A stretch of DNA of 64,000 nucleotides from the NCBI GenBank assembly GCA_948566455.1, contig CAOYQO010000008.1, positions 72,353 to 136,352 on the forward strand. The letters are read 5' to 3'. The notes under the pieces are model-generated. The model was not told where the DNA came from. It searched no databases and saw only the letters and a list, made by a program, of their open reading frames with translations. Below are positions 7,783 through 16,292 of this stretch, one piece after another (the stretch's first letter is position 1; each line of letters opens with the position of its first letter). The DNA comes from an uncultured Phocaeicola sp. GTDB lineage: Bacteria > Bacteroidota > Bacteroidia > Bacteroidales > Bacteroidaceae. A program made the translations under genes and the position numbers.

Positions 7783-9216
7783 ATGGAAAGAGATAACATT
7801 GATTTTAAAAACACAGACATCGGGGCACTGTTCCGCAAACTATTGCTCCCTACCGTACTGGGAATGATATTTTCTGCATTATTTGTCATTACGGACGGAA
7901 TATTCGTTGGAAAAGGTATCGGCGGTGATGCCCTGGCGGCAGTAAACATAGTAGCTCCACTCTGGTTATTCTCCACTGGTGTTGGATTAATGTTTGGTGT
8001 AGGGGCATCTGTTGTGGCATCTATTCATCTATCACACGGAAAAGTAAAAGCTGCCCGCATCAATATCACACAGTCTATAGCTGTATCTTCACTATTGCTG
8101 ATAGGCACCTCTACATTATTTTGTTCATTTGCTCCACAGGTAGTGCATCTTTTAGGTGGTTCCGAACGCCTGGCTCCACTGGCTATAGAGTATATGCTGT
8201 GGTTTGTTCCATTCTCGGTATTTACCGCCCTGCTTAATTCGGGAATGTTTTTCCTGCGTCTGGACGGTTCACCCAACTTTGCTATGATGTGCAATGTGGT
8301 GGCTGCCATTCTGAATATCATTCTCGATTACCTCTTTATCTTCCCTTTCGGATGGGGTATGTTCGGTGCAGCCATAGCCAGCGCTATCGGTACTACAGTG
8401 GGTGCATTGATAATAGTCATCTACCTTTCCCGTCGCAAATGTGCCTTACGCTTTTACCCTGTAAAACTCACTCGTAAAAGTATGCAGCTGACCCGCCGTA
8501 ACATAGGATACATGTGCCGTCTGGGGTCTTCTGCATTCCTGTGCGAAGTAGCTATTGCCTGTATGATGTTCGTCGGCAACATCGTATTTATCCATTATTT
8601 GCAGGAAGAAGGTGTAGCAGCGTTCAGCATCGCATGTTACTTCTTTCCTATTATATTTATGGTGTACAATGCCATTGCACAATCTGCCCAGCCCATTATC
8701 AGCTATAACCACGGACTACATGAAACAGCTCGCGTCCGCCGTGCCTACTTGCTGGCGCTGAAAACAGCTGTCGGTTGCGGTACTATTTTTGCCTTCATAA
8801 CCGCCCTGTTCAGCTCAGAGATTGTTTCCATGTTCATCGACCGCAGTTATCCGGCCTATGAGATAGCCAGTAAGGGGCTTCCTTTGTATGCTACCGGCTT
8901 CATTTTCTTTGCCATCAATATCGTATCTATCGGATATTTCCAAAGTGTGGAACGGGCACGCTATGCCACTATCATTACCTTATTACGCGGGTTCGTCCTA
9001 CTAACGGCCTGCTTCTTTGGACTTCCCCTGCTCTTTGGTAATCCGAGTATTTGGCTGGCAACTCCCTTAGCAGAGTTACTAACCACCCTTTTCATTCTTA
9101 TCATTTATATAAAAGCGAAAAGGGAGCGCAAAAAAAATATAGTATCTTTGCCACATGGAAACGATGATAAAGAAATTTTGCCAAAGATACAGACTTCCGG
9201 AAAAAAGCCTGCATGA
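7783..9216 (+). CDS. MATE family multidrug efflux transporter
   Basis: 477 residues with about 12 hydrophobic membrane segments in two homologous halves. The first half begins ALFRKLLLPTVLGMIFSALF followed by VITDGIFVGKGIGGDALAAV, typical of the MatE domain; the second starts near residue 235. The family exports cationic drugs or other small molecules using Na+ or H+ gradients; the substrate here is unknown. The last 20 or so codons overlap the start of the following Crp/Fnr gene, which has its own promoter inside this gene's tail. Confidence 0.93.
   Translation: MERDNIDFKNTDIGALFRKLLLPTVLGMIFSALFVITDGIFVGKGIGGDALAAVNIVAPLWLFSTGVGLMFGVGASVVASIHLSHGKVKAARINITQSIAVSSLLLIGTSTLFCSFAPQVVHLLGGSERLAPLAIEYMLWFVPFSVFTALLNSGMFFLRLDGSPNFAMMCNVVAAILNIILDYLFIFPFGWGMFGAAIASAIGTTVGALIIVIYLSRRKCALRFYPVKLTRKSMQLTRRNIGYMCRLGSSAFLCEVAIACMMFVGNIVFIHYLQEEGVAAFSIACYFFPIIFMVYNAIAQSAQPIISYNHGLHETARVRRAYLLALKTAVGCGTIFAFITALFSSEIVSMFIDRSYPAYEIASKGLPLYATGFIFFAINIVSIGYFQSVERARYATIITLLRGFVLLTACFFGLPLLFGNPSIWLATPLAELLTTLFILIIYIKAKRERKKNIVSLPHGNDDKEILPKIQTSGKKPA
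9143..9150 (+). promoter_or_regulatory. Internal promoter for the Crp/Fnr pseudogene
   Basis: TATCTTTG, an exact -7 box inside the end of the MATE gene. The ATG at 9155 lies only 5 bp after the box, so either the mRNA is almost leaderless or translation starts at the next in-frame ATG (9164). Confidence 0.55.
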
Positions 9217-9730
9217 ACTTTTGTCACACATGACAGAATATCATTTCGGCAAAGGAGAGTTAATAGTGAAAGAGGGAGAACGGAATACCAACTTCTACAT
9301 TCTTAAGAAAGGTATTTGGCGTGCTTATTATATGATAGACGGAACAGAAAGTTCTCTCTGGTTTGCCGGAACAGGTGAAATAGCCTTTTCATCCTAGGGA
9401 TATGTCAATAATGAAATTTCACAGGTAAACATCGAATCTGTGAATAAAAGTACTGCTTACTGTATTGCCAAACCGGATTTAGAAGAGCTCTTCAATAGTT
9501 CCATAGAGTTATCCAACTTCGGTCGGAAAATCTTTGAACAGGAAATTCTATTCATTGACAGCTACACATTGTCATATGGTACTCCAAGTGCCACAGAGCG
9601 TTATCTAACCTTGATGGAAGAGAACCCGGAATTATTGCAATATGTTCCATTGAAACACCTGGCATCGTATCTATACATTACTCCACAGTCATTGAGCAGA
9701 ATACGGGCAGGATTAAAAAGAAGAAGATAA
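9155..9730 (+). pseudogene. Crp/Fnr family regulator interrupted by an amber codon
   Basis: One continuous frame of 191 codons broken only by TAG at 9395-9397. Before it: a cyclic-nucleotide-binding-like domain (FGKGELIVKEGERNTNFYIL). After it: the rest of the domain and the HTH (LKHLASYLYITPQSLSRIRA). The stop falls in IAFSS-stop-GYVNN, aligned with VVSMKSYVSN in the intact neighbour at 9918, so a single change, perhaps from TGG, explains it. The truncated product would lack the DNA-binding helix. A tandem relative of the next regulator gene. Confidence 0.85.
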
Positions 9731-9790
9731 CCCCATAGGGCCATTATAGGTTTAACCACTTCTTCACCCTATCAACTCCATACCCGAACC

Positions 9791-9865
9791 GTATCAAGTC
9801 CGTACCTGCTCCGTACATTCTCCACTCAGAGGTACCTTTATACGGAGAAGGTACGGACTTGATAT
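9791..9865 (+). repeat. Inverted repeat upstream of the Crp/Fnr gene
   Basis: Arms 9791-9816 and 9840-9865 pair at 23 of 26 positions (core ATCAAGTCCGTACC), with a 23-nt loop. The left arm also contains TCCGTAC twice. It lies between the two Crp/Fnr genes, 52 bp before the intact one, and could be a terminator-like or operator structure. Confidence 0.75.
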
Positions 9866-9917
9866 GTTTCAGGTATGAATCGGACACCATGAAAAAAAGA
9901 TATAAAACAGTACTCAT

Positions 9918-10481
9918 ATGGATATAAATCAGATTATTGATCATATAGGCAAACTCCCGGAAGCGTCAAAGAATACGCTAAAAGAGATTATTTCTGAGGT
10001 TACTTATCCCAAAGGACACATTTTATTTAAAGCAGATAAAGTGGAAACCAAGGTATATTTCATCAAGAAAGGTATTGTCCGCGCTTATACAGAGTTAGCT
10101 GACAACGAGATTACATTCTGGTTCGGACGTGAAGGCGACACAGTAGTTTCAATGAAAAGCTATGTATCCAACCAAAGAGGCTATGAAAATATAGAGCTTC
10201 TGGAAGAATGTGAACTATATGAAATGAAGAAACAATCCTTGCATGAACTATTCGGCAAAGACATACACATTGCTAATTGGGGAAGAGAATTTGCAGAACA
10301 GGAACTGCTAAAAACAGAGGAAAGATTTATCGGCAGACAATTCAAAACATCTCTGGAACGTTATAGGGACCTGATGAATCACACTCCTGATCTGTTGCAA
10401 AGAGTACAATTAGGCTATATAGCTTCTTATCTTGGCATCACCCAAGTCAGTTTAAGCCGTATCCGGGCCAAATTCAGGTAA
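9918..10481 (+). CDS. Crp/Fnr family transcriptional regulator
   Basis: 187 residues. The N-terminal cNMP-binding-type beta-roll is at about 20-110 (YPKGHILFKADKVETKVYFI); the C-terminal HTH at about 150-187 (VQLGYIASYLGITQVSLSRI) lies at the very end, as in the Bacteroidetes subgroup of this family. The effector is unknown and the sequence does not show that it binds cAMP. It follows a broken paralogue and precedes an SMR exporter, which it might regulate. Confidence 0.9.
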   Translation: MDINQIIDHIGKLPEASKNTLKEIISEVTYPKGHILFKADKVETKVYFIKKGIVRAYTELADNEITFWFGREGDTVVSMKSYVSNQRGYENIELLEECELYEMKKQSLHELFGKDIHIANWGREFAEQELLKTEERFIGRQFKTSLERYRDLMNHTPDLLQRVQLGYIASYLGITQVSLSRIRAKFR

Positions 10482-10552
10482 ATCACTTTTTATCATTTGT
10501 TAAATAACAAATCAAAACAATTCATGAACTTTGCACACAAAAAATAAAAGTT

Positions 10553-10879
10553 ATGAGTTGGATATATTTGATTGTAGCCGGGTTGTTCGAAGTAGCATTT
10601 ACATCGTGCATGGGCAAAGTAAAAGAAACAACAGGCAGTGAAATGTACTGGTGGTTCACCGGTTTCTTAGTATCTATGAGTATCAGTATGTTTTTACTGA
10701 TAAAAGCAACACAAGCCCTGCCCATTGGTACGGCTTATGCAGTGTGGACGGGAATAGGTGCAATGGGAACTGTATTAGCAGGCATACTGATATTCAAAGA
10801 GCCTGCTACCGTATGGAGATTACTTTTCATTGTAACGTTGATCGGTTCGATCATCGGTTTAAAAGTTGTTTCTCATTAA
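10553..10879 (+). CDS. gdx: SMR family exporter, guanidinium (Gdx/SugE) type
   Basis: 108 residues, four membrane helices. It begins MSWIYLIVAGLFEVAFTSCM with the essential membrane Glu in helix 1 (FE, residue 13) and has PIGTAYAVWTGIGAMGTVLA in helix 3. This matches the SugE/Gdx subgroup, whose characterised members exchange guanidinium for protons as antiparallel dimers, rather than EmrE-type drug exporters. No guanidine riboswitch is visible in the short leader. A weak -7-like box (GAACTTTG) lies about 20 bp upstream. Confidence 0.88.
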   Translation: MSWIYLIVAGLFEVAFTSCMGKVKETTGSEMYWWFTGFLVSMSISMFLLIKATQALPIGTAYAVWTGIGAMGTVLAGILIFKEPATVWRLLFIVTLIGSIIGLKVVSH

Positions 10880-10887
10880 AACTAAAA

Positions 10888-10925
10888 AACGGGATGTCAA
10901 TATCTAATTGACATCCCGTTTTTCT
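10888..10925. terminator. Bidirectional terminator between convergent genes
   Basis: A 13-bp perfect stem AACGGGATGTCAA/TTGACATCCCGTT (10888-10920) with A/T runs on both sides, serving the SMR gene and the convergent META gene. Confidence 0.92.
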
Positions 10926-10943
10926 GTATTCTGTTTTCTCGGA

Positions 10944-11729
10944 TTACTTCTTAACCAACACCATCACCAGCGTATTGTCTGCATCATAAAGTCCGATGCC
11001 ACCGCCTGCCAATTTACCAAAAGACTTTACTTCATTCAATGCTTTCATCACACGGCCTTCCACTTCCATATCCGGACAAGCCATCATCGTACTGATAAGC
11101 TGCGGGAAAGAGATAGCATTCTCATTATCTGCAACAAATCCACCGTTAATAAGATTACAACCGGCATTACCGTGTATTCTCTTCTCCGAAAGATTAAATT
11201 CAATGAACGGTTGCTTCTCCATGCCTTCGGGAATGGCCTGGCCACCGGCTTCAGAAATCATCCACTTACCACTCAAATCTGATAATTTCACTGTAGGGGT
11301 TTTCTTTTGTAATACAATAATAGGGCGATTGGACGAACCGCACAAGGCTATATTCTCCTTGCCCAGTTTTTTATATTTCTTCACTTGTCCTAAAGCAGAC
11401 AAAACGTTTTGTTCCAGGGTCATATCCGGACAAGCCATGCGTGTGCTTGCCATGGCACCGAGATCGATTGTACCGGGTTTAGCATTCACATCAAACGAAC
11501 CCATCATACGATTGCAACCACTGTTACCGAATACTTTTCCGGTATTTGTATCAAAACCGATAAAAGGGAATTCCTGATTAGGAGCAGGCACTACAGCAGC
11601 ACCATTTATTTCAATAATATTCCATTCACCATTAATGGAAGATAATGTCGCAGCATCCTTGGACGAGCGACAAGATGACAGAGCTACCAAAGCCCCTGCC
11701 ATACAGAGAGAAACTAAAACTTTCTTCAT
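10944..11729 (-). CDS. Lipoprotein with two META (HslJ-like) domains
   Basis: 261 residues. The lipoprotein signal ends in ALSSC, with the lipidated Cys at about residue 20. Two tandem META domains follow, about 30-145 and 148-259, each with the same landmarks (GNSGCNRMMGSF and GNAGCNLINGGF; MACPDM in both). In E. coli HslJ this fold is linked to novobiocin resistance and heat-inducible expression; the Bacteroides role is not known. Exported, membrane-anchored, monocistronic, with its own promoter at 11762-11769. Confidence 0.9.
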   Translation of the reverse strand: MKKVLVSLCMAGALVALSSCRSSKDAATLSSINGEWNIIEINGAAVVPAPNQEFPFIGFDTNTGKVFGNSGCNRMMGSFDVNAKPGTIDLGAMASTRMACPDMTLEQNVLSALGQVKKYKKLGKENIALCGSSNRPIIVLQKKTPTVKLSDLSGKWMISEAGGQAIPEGMEKQPFIEFNLSEKRIHGNAGCNLINGGFVADNENAISFPQLISTMMACPDMEVEGRVMKALNEVKSFGKLAGGGIGLYDADNTLVMVLVKK

Positions 11730-11761
11730 TGTTATTCGTTGTTTAAGTTAATTTTGCGGGG

Positions 11762-11769
11762 CAAATATA
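11762..11769 (-). promoter_or_regulatory. Promoter of the META lipoprotein gene
   Basis: TATATTTG on the minus strand, 32 bp upstream of the start codon. Confidence 0.75.
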
Positions 11770-11866
11770 TACAAAATAACCCAAATACAAGCAGTTTGTT
11801 TAGAAATAGAAGCTTTTTTTGAAAAGTATTTAGTGGGATTTTAATGTTTATCTGCGAATTAAATCC

Positions 11867-11874
11867 TATATTTG
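11867..11874 (+). promoter_or_regulatory. Promoter of the carboxynorspermidine dehydrogenase gene
   Basis: TATATTTG, with a predicted start near 11881 and a 113-nt leader. The leader holds two small hairpins, GTTCCCT/AGGGAAAC (11892-11910) and GACGGAA/TTCCGTC (11933-11950). Confidence 0.7.
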
Positions 11875-11993
11875 CTCACCATAAAAAAAGAGGTTCCCTG
11901 ATGAGGGAAACGTACTTTTTATCATGAAATGGAGACGGAAAGATTCCGTCCTTTAGTTTATAATTTGTAACTCGTAATTTGTTGTTAAAAGAA

Positions 11994-13187
11994 ATGGGTA
12001 AAGTTCTTATTATCGGTGCAGGCGGTGTAGGTACCGTCGTTGCGCACAAGGTGGCTCAAAATCCGGATGTATTCACTGAGATTATGATTGCCAGCCGCAC
12101 AAAGTCCAAATGCGACGCTATCGTAAAAGCAATCGGTAACCCTAACATCCGGACCGCACAGGTGGATGCCGACAATGTGGATGAACTGGTAGCTCTCTTT
12201 AATAGCTTCAAACCCGAAATTGTCATAAACGTAGCACTCCCTTATCAGGATCTTACCATTATGGAAGCTTGCCTCAAAAGTGGAGTTAATTACCTGGACA
12301 CTGCCAACTATGAACCGAAAGATGTGGCTCACTTTGAATACAGTTGGCAATGGGCATACAAGAAACATTTTGAGGATGCCGGACTGACCGCTATCCTGGG
12401 TTGCGGTTTCGACCCGGGTGTAAGTGGTATTTATACTGCCTACGCCGCCAAGCATTATTTTGATGAAATGCAGTATCTGGATATTGTAGACTGTAATGCG
12501 GGCAATCATCACAAGGCATTTGCCACGAATTTCAATCCGGAAATCAACATCCGTGAGATCACACAGAACGGACGTTATTACGAAAATGGAGAATGGGTAA
12601 CTACTCAACCTCTGGAAATCCATAAAGATCTGACATACCCGAATATCGGGCCACGTGACTCTTATCTTTTATATCACGAAGAACTGGAATCTTTGGTGAA
12701 AAACTTCCCAACCATTAAACGTGCACGTTTCTGGATGACTTTCGGTCAGGAATATCTGACTCATCTGCGAGTAATCCAAAATATTGGTATGGCGCGCATC
12801 GACGAAGTGGATTATAACGGAGTGAAGATTGTTCCGTTGCAATTCCTGAAAGCCGTATTGCCCAACCCGCAAGACCTGGGCGAAAATTACGAAGGAGAAA
12901 CCTCCATCGGTTGCCGTATCCGTGGTCTGAAAGATGGTAAAGAACGCACTTACTATGTTTACAATAATTGCAGCCATCAGGAAGCCTATAAGGAAACCGG
13001 CATGCAAGGAGTTAGCTATACAACAGGTGTTCCTGCCATGATAGGTGCCATGATGTTCCTCAAAGGACTATGGAAGAAGCCGGGGGTATGGAACGTGGAA
13101 GAGTTTAATCCGGACCCGTTCATGGAACAACTAAACAAACAAGGATTGCCGTGGCATGAGGTGTTTGATAAAGATTTGGAAGTATAA
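11994..13187 (+). CDS. Carboxynorspermidine dehydrogenase (saccharopine dehydrogenase family)
   Basis: 397 residues from the ATG at 11994, chosen because MGKVLIIGAGGVGTVVAHKV is the normal N-terminal Rossmann motif; the longer frame would begin at TTG. Landmarks are NVALPYQDLTIMEACLKSGV and GCGFDPGVSGIYTAYAAKHY. In the Bacteroidetes/Vibrio alternative polyamine route this enzyme condenses aspartate semialdehyde with a diamine using NADPH, and NspC then decarboxylates the product. The decarboxylase gene is not in this window. A general saccharopine-dehydrogenase-like reductase is the alternative. Confidence 0.88.
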   Translation: MGKVLIIGAGGVGTVVAHKVAQNPDVFTEIMIASRTKSKCDAIVKAIGNPNIRTAQVDADNVDELVALFNSFKPEIVINVALPYQDLTIMEACLKSGVNYLDTANYEPKDVAHFEYSWQWAYKKHFEDAGLTAILGCGFDPGVSGIYTAYAAKHYFDEMQYLDIVDCNAGNHHKAFATNFNPEINIREITQNGRYYENGEWVTTQPLEIHKDLTYPNIGPRDSYLLYHEELESLVKNFPTIKRARFWMTFGQEYLTHLRVIQNIGMARIDEVDYNGVKIVPLQFLKAVLPNPQDLGENYEGETSIGCRIRGLKDGKERTYYVYNNCSHQEAYKETGMQGVSYTTGVPAMIGAMMFLKGLWKKPGVWNVEEFNPDPFMEQLNKQGLPWHEVFDKDLEV

Positions 13188-13193
13188 ACTAAA

Positions 13194-13270
13194 TGAAGAA
13201 CTAGAAATGAAGAATTCAGCTGCACGGTGAAAGCATACCAAAAGGAAATTCTTCATTCTTCATTTTTAAT
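13194..13270 (+). repeat. Degenerate inverted repeat of AATGAAGAA words
   Basis: AATGAAGAACTAGAAATGAA (from about 13193) pairs imperfectly with AATTCTTCATTCTTCATTTT (about 13247-13266). It separates two genes on the same strand and is one of several hairpins here whose arms are reiterated short words. Confidence 0.6.
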
Positions 13271-13283
13271 TTAATTATAGATT

Positions 13284-13730
13284 ATGCAAGTCGGAGATAA
13301 AGCGCCCGAAGTACTGGGCATCAATGAAAAAGGCGAAGAAATCCGCCTCAGCGACTATAAAGGAAAAAAGACAGTTCTTTATTTCTATCCTAAAGATATG
13401 ACTTCGGGATGTACGGCACAGGCCTGCAACCTGCGTGATAACTATTCTGAGCTACGCAAAGCCGGTTACGAGGTAATTGGCGTAAGCGTGGATAATGAAA
13501 AGTCGCACCAGAAATTTATAGAGAAAAATAATCTACCTTTTCCACTGATTGCAGATACGGACAAGAAACTCGTAGAACAGTTCGGAGTATGGGGAGAAAA
13601 GAGTATGTACGGACGTAAGTATATGGGTACTTTCCGCACCACCTTCATTATAAACGAAGAAGGGGTGATAGAGCGGATTATCACGCCGAAGGAAGTAAAA
13701 ACCAAAGACCACGCCGCACAAATCCTATAA
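13284..13730 (+). CDS. bcp: Thioredoxin-dependent thiol peroxidase (Bcp/PrxQ)
   Basis: 148 residues, a single AhpC-TSA domain. The active-site motif is MTSGCTAQACNLRDNYSELR: the peroxidatic Cys is in SGCT and the resolving Cys five residues later, as in Bcp/PrxQ. It reduces hydrogen and organic peroxides with electrons from thioredoxin in the cytoplasm. Normal family length. Confidence 0.95.
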   Translation: MQVGDKAPEVLGINEKGEEIRLSDYKGKKTVLYFYPKDMTSGCTAQACNLRDNYSELRKAGYEVIGVSVDNEKSHQKFIEKNNLPFPLIADTDKKLVEQFGVWGEKSMYGRKYMGTFRTTFIINEEGVIERIITPKEVKTKDHAAQIL

Positions 13731-13885
13731 TTTACGATTTGACTATTTACGATTTACGATTAAAGGTAACTCTTGTAAGGTAAACGGAAATTCCAAATTG
13801 CTAAATAGACTAATTTAAATCGTAATTCGTAAATTTGTAAATCGTAAATAAACTAATTTGAATCGTAATTCATAAAATCGTAAAC
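13731..13885 (+). repeat. Low-complexity inverted repeat of TTACGATT words before recA
   Basis: The left part (13731-13763) repeats TTTACGATT; the right part (13817-13885) repeats AATCGTAA. The two can pair over long stretches. They fill the bcp-recA gap up to the recA ribosome binding site, so they lie in the recA leader if transcription starts upstream. No clear TAnnTTTG box was found here. Confidence 0.65.
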
Positions 13886-13891
13886 ATAAAG

Positions 13892-14929
13892 ATGGCAAAG
13901 AAAGACGAACTTAATTTTGAGAACGAAAATAAAATAGCACCAAGCGAAAAGCTGAAAGCTTTGCAGGCAGCTATGGACAAGATAGAAAAGAGCTTCGGCA
14001 AGGGTTCTATCATGAAAATGGGAGACGAAAGCGTCGAACAAGTAGAAGTAATCCCCACGGGCTCTATCGGACTGAATGTAGCACTCGGCGTTGGCGGCTA
14101 TCCCCGCGGACGTATCATTGAAATTTATGGTCCGGAATCTTCCGGTAAAACGACTCTGGCTATCCATGCCATTGCCGAAGCACAAAAAGCAGGGGGCATT
14201 GCAGCATTCATTGATGCAGAACATGCATTCGACCGTTTCTATGCTGCCAAGTTGGGTGTAGATGTAGACAACCTATTGATTTCTCAACCTGACAACGGGG
14301 AACAAGCTCTGGAAATTGCAGAACAGCTGATCCGTTCTTCTGCAATCGATATTATCGTTGTGGACTCTGTAGCTGCCCTGACTCCAAAAGCAGAAATCGA
14401 AGGTGACATGGGTGACAATAAGGTTGGTTTGCAGGCACGTTTGATGTCTCAGGCATTGCGTAAACTGACAGCAGCCGTAAGCAAGACACGTACCACATGT
14501 ATCTTCATCAATCAGCTGCGTGAAAAGATTGGCGTTATGTTTGGTAATCCTGAAACAACTACTGGTGGTAATGCCTTGAAGTTCTATGCTTCGGTACGTC
14601 TGGATATTCGCGGAAGCCAGGCTATCAAGAACGGTGACGAAGTATTAGGCAAGCAGACTAAAGTAAAAGTAGTAAAGAACAAAGTGGCACCTCCTTTCCG
14701 TAGAGCAGAATTTGATATCATGTTCGGTGAAGGTATTTCCCGCGCCGGTGAAATCATTGATTTGGGTGCAGATTTAGGTATCATCAAGAAAAGCGGTTCC
14801 TGGTTCAGCTATAATGAAACGAAACTGGCACAGGGACGTGATGCAGCCAAACAAGTGGTTGCCGATAATCCGGAATTGGCAGAAGAACTGGAAGGATTGA
14901 TTTTTGAGGCACTTAGAAAGGACAAATAA
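13892..14929 (+). CDS. recA: Recombinase RecA
   Basis: 345 residues, full length. Walker A is in IYGPESSGKTTLAIHAIAEA, followed by AAFIDAEHAFD, the Walker B region IDIIVVDSVAALTPKAEIEG, and INQLREKIGVMFGNPETTTG (L2 region). RecA forms ATP-dependent filaments on single-stranded DNA for strand exchange and for LexA-type autocleavage. No SOS box of a recognised type could be picked out upstream. Confidence 0.99.
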   Translation: MAKKDELNFENENKIAPSEKLKALQAAMDKIEKSFGKGSIMKMGDESVEQVEVIPTGSIGLNVALGVGGYPRGRIIEIYGPESSGKTTLAIHAIAEAQKAGGIAAFIDAEHAFDRFYAAKLGVDVDNLLISQPDNGEQALEIAEQLIRSSAIDIIVVDSVAALTPKAEIEGDMGDNKVGLQARLMSQALRKLTAAVSKTRTTCIFINQLREKIGVMFGNPETTTGGNALKFYASVRLDIRGSQAIKNGDEVLGKQTKVKVVKNKVAPPFRRAEFDIMFGEGISRAGEIIDLGADLGIIKKSGSWFSYNETKLAQGRDAAKQVVADNPELAEELEGLIFEALRKDK

Positions 14930-14940
14930 TCTCACAATAA

Positions 14941-14970
14941 AGGGGGAACCGGAATCGGCTCCCCCTTTTC
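14941..14970 (+). terminator. recA terminator
   Basis: Stem AGGGGGAACC/GGCTCCCCCT with one mismatch, followed by TTTT. Confidence 0.88.
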
Positions 14971-15002
14971 AACAAACTATTTACACCTATCAGCAGATGG
15001 CC

Positions 15003-15764
15003 TCATTCCAAGTCTTCCAAACGCTTTTCCAGCATCTCCATGCTTTCCTCAAATCGTTTCCAGGTATCGGCATCCATCTGTTTCTTTAAATATTCGCTAT
15101 CTTTCAACTTACCTAAGTCTTTCAAACTCTTCAATCCTTTCAGGCTTTCCAGGCTTTTTAAGTTTTCCAGACTCTTTAAACCTTCCAAGCCTTGTAAACC
15201 CTCTAATCCTTGCAGACCATTCAAAACGCCCAAATCGGCCAAATCAAGAGTACCATCTACGATACGATATACATTCCCTCCCTCATTCATACTTGTATTC
15301 TGATACATCATGATATTCTGAATATCCTTTAAAGTCATTTCGCCTTCCAGATAAACAAACTTCAAGTTGGCAGCACCATCAATAATCATAATCAGCTCTT
15401 TTACTTTATCCCCTTTCCTATTGATATAAAATTCGGAACTGGATACGGTGCCTTTCTGCTTCATCAGCAACTCATACTTAGAGGACTGCACCAATGCACG
15501 CAAATCCTTACGCATGTCTTTCTTGATATTGCTATCCATCGTAGAAAGAATCTGCACACAATCCAATTTACCGGATACCTTTCCTATATAGATATCTTTC
15601 GTGAACAGGTTAGGATTCATTTCAATCATCGCCTTTGAGATATAAACGGAGGAGACGCCCTTCATATCATTGTAGGTGTTGAATATATTTTTCTGCGCCT
15701 GGCAGAGCAGGGGTAACATCAGCAACACACCTGCCAATAAAATCTTGTTGAGTTTCATAATCAT
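15003..15764 (-). CDS. DUF4252 domain protein with leucine-every-third-residue tail
   Basis: 253 residues with a signal peptide (MKLNKILLAGVLLMLPLLCQ, about 1-22). Residues 25-180 match the DUF4252 pattern (VSSVYISKAMIEMNPNLF, then KVKELIMIIDGAANLKFVYL). The C-terminal part, about 183-232, is a run of some 13 tripeptides with Leu at every third position (GLEGLQGLEGLKSLENLKSL and similar), followed by a charged helix. It is the last gene of a sigma / anti-sigma-like / DUF4252 operon, an order seen repeatedly in Bacteroidetes. Function unknown; probably an envelope protein under control of this sigma factor. Confidence 0.85.
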   Translation of the reverse strand: MIMKLNKILLAGVLLMLPLLCQAQKNIFNTYNDMKGVSSVYISKAMIEMNPNLFTKDIYIGKVSGKLDCVQILSTMDSNIKKDMRKDLRALVQSSKYELLMKQKGTVSSSEFYINRKGDKVKELIMIIDGAANLKFVYLEGEMTLKDIQNIMMYQNTSMNEGGNVYRIVDGTLDLADLGVLNGLQGLEGLQGLEGLKSLENLKSLESLKGLKSLKDLGKLKDSEYLKKQMDADTWKRFEESMEMLEKRLEDLE

Positions 15765-16292
15765 TTATCTTTGTATTTCTTTTTTTATTTCCTGATTTAC
15801 TTTCTTCATATCAACCTGCGTCTCCTTCACCTGAGCAATGCCTTGGTTCAGATTGGTGGAAACTTCCATTAAAGTAGCTTGCAGCACCTGATAAGCTTCT
15901 TCCGGATCAGAGAATGTATCTTGCGGTGTAGGCGGACACACCCCTCTTCCGAGATTTTCGACCCCATATCCTATGCCAATAATCACCAATATGGTAGCTG
16001 CAACACTTCCAATCCAACGCCAGTTGCGTTTGGACTTGTTAGAACTGAAGAACCGTTGCTCTTCCTCAGCCTTTTCATCAATCAGCAGGCTTAGTTTATC
16101 CCCCAGCCCCTCAGGAACTTCCACATCTCTATCTGCGTCTTGGTAAAGGCTAAGAAAAATTTCTTTATCCTTCTGCAGATATTCAGGTACTTCCGTTGTT
16201 CTGAAATAATCTCTCAACGCCTCTTCCTGGCTCTCGGTAGTGTTCCCCTCGTAAAACTCGGCGAGCAGCCTTTCAATTTCCTCGACTTTCAT
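15765..16292 (-). CDS. Putative membrane anti-sigma factor
   Basis: 175 residues from the ATG at 16292 (MKVEEIERLLAEFYEGNTTE), chosen over a longer frame at 16358 because it opens on the typical helix of these proteins and lies in a coupled overlap of 20 bp with the sigma gene. A cytoplasmic part (1-90) is followed by one membrane segment (about 97-117, WRWIGSVAATILVIIGIGYG) and a periplasmic coiled-coil-like tail. Position between an ECF sigma factor and DUF4252 suggests it holds the sigma factor inactive; this is inferred from context. Confidence 0.75.
   Translation of the reverse strand: MKVEEIERLLAEFYEGNTTESQEEALRDYFRTTEVPEYLQKDKEIFLSLYQDADRDVEVPEGLGDKLSLLIDEKAEEEQRFFSSNKSKRNWRWIGSVAATILVIIGIGYGVENLGRGVCPPTPQDTFSDPEEAYQVLQATLMEVSTNLNQGIAQVKETQVDMKKVNQEIKKEIQR

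Noticed and set aside
10481..10552. Guanidine riboswitch before the SugE/Gdx gene
   Set aside because: The gap is only 71 bp with no conserved ACGR-type hairpins or guanidine-I core visible.
11892..11912. CTGATGAGGGAAAC resembles the hammerhead ribozyme core (CUGAUGA ... GAAA)
   Set aside because: There are only two bases where stem II should be and no closing stems I and III, so it cannot fold as a hammerhead.
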